Positions 7,631-8,370 of a DNA stretch of 8,370 nt are shown here, piece after piece. A program made the translations under genes and the position numbers. Position 1 is the first letter of the stretch, and each line of letters opens with the position of its first letter. A model generated the notes under the pieces. It was not told where the DNA came from, made no database searches, and was given only the letters and a program-made list of their open reading frames with translations. Source of the DNA: Candidatus Omnitrophota bacterium (GTDB lineage Bacteria; Omnitrophota; Gorgyraeia; Gygaellales; Profunditerraquicolaceae); the NCBI GenBank assembly GCA_028687525.1, contig JAQTZX010000048.1, positions 1 to 8,370 of the forward strand. Direction: 5' to 3'.

Positions 7631-7645
7631 TTTACATCAATGAGA

Positions 7646-7665
7646 CGGCCGCAGAGCCGCGGCCG
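7646..7665 (+). repeat. GC-rich hairpin in the KS-ACP intergenic region
   Basis: CGGCCGC (7646-7652) and GCGGCCG (7659-7665) form a perfect seven-pair stem around the loop AGAGCC. No T-run follows (the next bases are CAAAAACAACC), so it is not a standard intrinsic terminator on this strand. It may act as an RNA-stabilising or processing structure, or as a weak attenuator between the large enzyme genes and the ACP gene. The structure is read directly; the role is speculative. Confidence 0.5.
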
Positions 7666-7681
7666 CAAAAACAACCTGACG

Positions 7682-7695
7682 CCGGTACATACCGG
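7682..7695. repeat. Short palindrome upstream of the ACP gene
   Basis: CCGGTA and TACCGG flank a two-base CA centre. The symmetry extends by three more bases (ACG on the left, CGT on the right) if a single A is skipped on the right arm. The tiny centre favours a dimeric protein binding site over an RNA hairpin. It lies 27 bases before the ACP start. No matching copy was noticed elsewhere in the window by eye. Confidence 0.35.
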
Positions 7696-7707
7696 ACGTT
7701 TACCCTG

Positions 7708-7714
7708 AAAGGAG
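7708..7714 (+). promoter_or_regulatory. Ribosome binding site of the ACP gene
   Basis: AAAGGAG is followed by a seven-base spacer (CGCGCGC) and the ATG at 7722. This is one of the best ribosome binding sites in the window, consistent with the high protein level usually needed for a carrier protein. Confidence 0.6.
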
Positions 7715-7721
7715 CGCGCGC

Positions 7722-7970
7722 ATGGCGAAAAAAAACCTGGAGGACATTAAGAAAGAAGTTAAAAAGCTGGTGGCGGAGATCGCGGAAGTCCCGGAAAAAG
7801 ACCTGACCGAAGACGCCAGATTTACCGAAGACCTGGGAGTTGACAGCATGAAAGCTTTGGAGATTGTCGCTTGCATAGAGAAGAAATTGAAATTGGTCAT
7901 TTCGGAAGCGGATATTCCGAAGATACGGTCTCTCGGCAATGTGTACGATCTTATCGCCAAAAAAGTATAA
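7722..7970 (+). CDS. Acyl carrier protein
   Basis: This small 82-residue protein has the normal length and pattern of a free-standing ACP. The phosphopantetheine attachment serine is Ser42 in LGVDSMKALE, at the head of helix II. Upstream are the LVAEIAEVPEKDLTED helix-loop and FTEDLG, and downstream VISEADIPKIRSLGNVYDLI, all typical. It would carry the growing acyl chain as a thioester between the ketosynthase pair, ketoreductase and dehydratase encoded around it. Compared with housekeeping ACP it has an unusually lysine-rich N-terminus (MAKKNLEDIKKEVKK) and DSM instead of DSL, both common in specialised carrier proteins. It has its own strong ribosome binding site and a 91-base leader containing a hairpin and a palindrome, so it may be expressed separately or more strongly than the genes before it. 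The dehydratase gene begins almost at once downstream. Confidence 0.93.
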   Translation: MAKKNLEDIKKEVKKLVAEIAEVPEKDLTEDARFTEDLGVDSMKALEIVACIEKKLKLVISEADIPKIRSLGNVYDLIAKKV

Positions 7971-7977
7971 AAAGCCT

Positions 7978-8370
7978 GTGCAAAGAAATTGGGATATACG
8001 GAAAATCCGGGATATTCTTCCTCAAAGGTACCCGTTCCTTTTCATAGACAGGGTGCTTGACGTGGATGAAGAAAACGGCAGGATAACCTGCCTCAAGAAC
8101 GTCACTATCAACGATTATTTTTTCGAGGGGCATTTTCCGGATAATCCCGTTTTACCGGGGGTTATCATTATCGAAGCCATGGCGCAGGCGAGTATTCTGT
8201 TGTTTTCGGTGTTGAAACCCGATATCGCGGCAAAGAGACCGGACTATTTTTTAGGCAAAGTCGAAATAAGATTTTCGAAGCCGGTTAAGCCGGGGGATTG
8301 TTTGATTCTGGAAGTAACCAGGAATAAAATACTCGCGTATGCCGGGATGGTAAAAGCAACAGCCCGGGTG
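7978..8370 (+). CDS. 3-hydroxyacyl-ACP dehydratase, FabZ-type hotdog fold (3' end outside window)
   Basis: The frame is open to the window edge, giving 131 residues of a protein usually about 140-160 long. It dehydrates 3-hydroxyacyl-ACP to the trans-2-enoyl form. The N-terminal block IRDILPQRYPFLFIDRVLDV (10-29) matches FabZ, except that the usual His of PHRYPF is Gln16. The active-site region FFEGHFPDNPVLPGV (48-62) holds catalytic His52, and Glu66 in IIIEAMAQA follows 14 residues later, the same spacing as in E. coli FabZ. FLGKVEIRFSKPVKPGD (90-106) is the expected later strand region. The start is uncertain: GTG at 7978 gives the usual short lead but has no clear ribosome binding site. 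An ATG at 7939, inside the ACP gene, would add 13 residues. It lies seven bases after the ACP stop and completes the ketosynthase, ketoreductase, dehydratase set. Confidence 0.9.
   Translation, partial: MQRNWDIRKIRDILPQRYPFLFIDRVLDVDEENGRITCLKNVTINDYFFEGHFPDNPVLPGVIIIEAMAQASILLFSVLKPDIAAKRPDYFLGKVEIRFSKPVKPGDCLILEVTRNKILAYAGMVKATARV

Noticed and set aside
7646..7670. Intrinsic terminator after the ketosynthase gene.
   Set aside because: The hairpin is followed by C and A residues rather than a T-run, and the ACP and dehydratase downstream clearly belong to the same pathway.
7728..7735. A8 run at codons 3-5 of the ACP gene, matching the A-AAA-AAC slippery pattern in frame.
   Set aside because: It lies only a few codons from the start with no stimulatory structure downstream and no useful alternative frame; it simply encodes the Lys-Lys-Asn N-terminus.
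1..8370. CRISPR array, tRNA, rRNA, insertion sequence or phage attachment site.
   Set aside because: No regularly spaced repeats, cloverleaf-like segments, transposase-like frames or terminal inverted repeats were seen; almost all bases are in supported coding regions.

Overview
The window is a densely packed bacterial stretch with every gene on the + strand: eight complete or near-complete coding regions plus the 3' end of a ninth. The longest gap between genes is about 90 bases. Gene spacing, including an ATGA overlap and a 17-base overlap, argues for a single operon. No promoter or terminator is evident inside it. GC is moderate by eye, and there is frequent use of ATA, CGG and GGA codons plus GTG and TTG starts. 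With the gene types, this is compatible with an uncultivated Gram-negative lineage such as Omnitrophota or a relative. That taxonomic guess is low confidence and no marker gene is present to test it.

Layout. Bases 1-105 hold the last 34 codons of an unidentified protein. Bases 127-1800 encode an unusual two-domain enzyme: an N-terminal alpha/beta hydrolase closely resembling LuxD (the acyl-transferase/thioesterase of bacterial luminescence operons) joined to a C-terminal class I SAM-dependent methyltransferase. Bases 1797-4382 encode a two-component pair: a multi-TM (7TM-type) GAF histidine kinase and a single-domain receiver with no output domain. Bases 4366-8370 encode a type II fatty-acid/polyketide assembly set: a FabG-type ketoreductase, a ketosynthase-like protein that has lost all three catalytic residues (KS-beta / chain-length-factor-like), a fully equipped ketosynthase (KS-alpha), an acyl carrier protein, and a FabZ-type dehydratase that runs off the window end.

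How they may work together. KS-alpha/KS-beta, ACP, KR and DH together form an iterative chain-building set without an enoyl reductase in view. This resembles aryl-polyene and other type II polyene systems, so an unsaturated acyl or polyene product is a reasonable inference. The LuxD-like domain has an intact Ser-Asp-His set and could take the finished acyl group off the ACP, with the fused methyltransferase modifying the product. The kinase/receiver pair is translationally linked to both its upstream and downstream neighbours, which suggests that sensing and biosynthesis are expressed together. The combination of a LuxD-methyltransferase fusion, an embedded two-component pair and a type II KS-alpha/KS-beta set does not match a named pathway I know, and is the most interesting aspect of the window.
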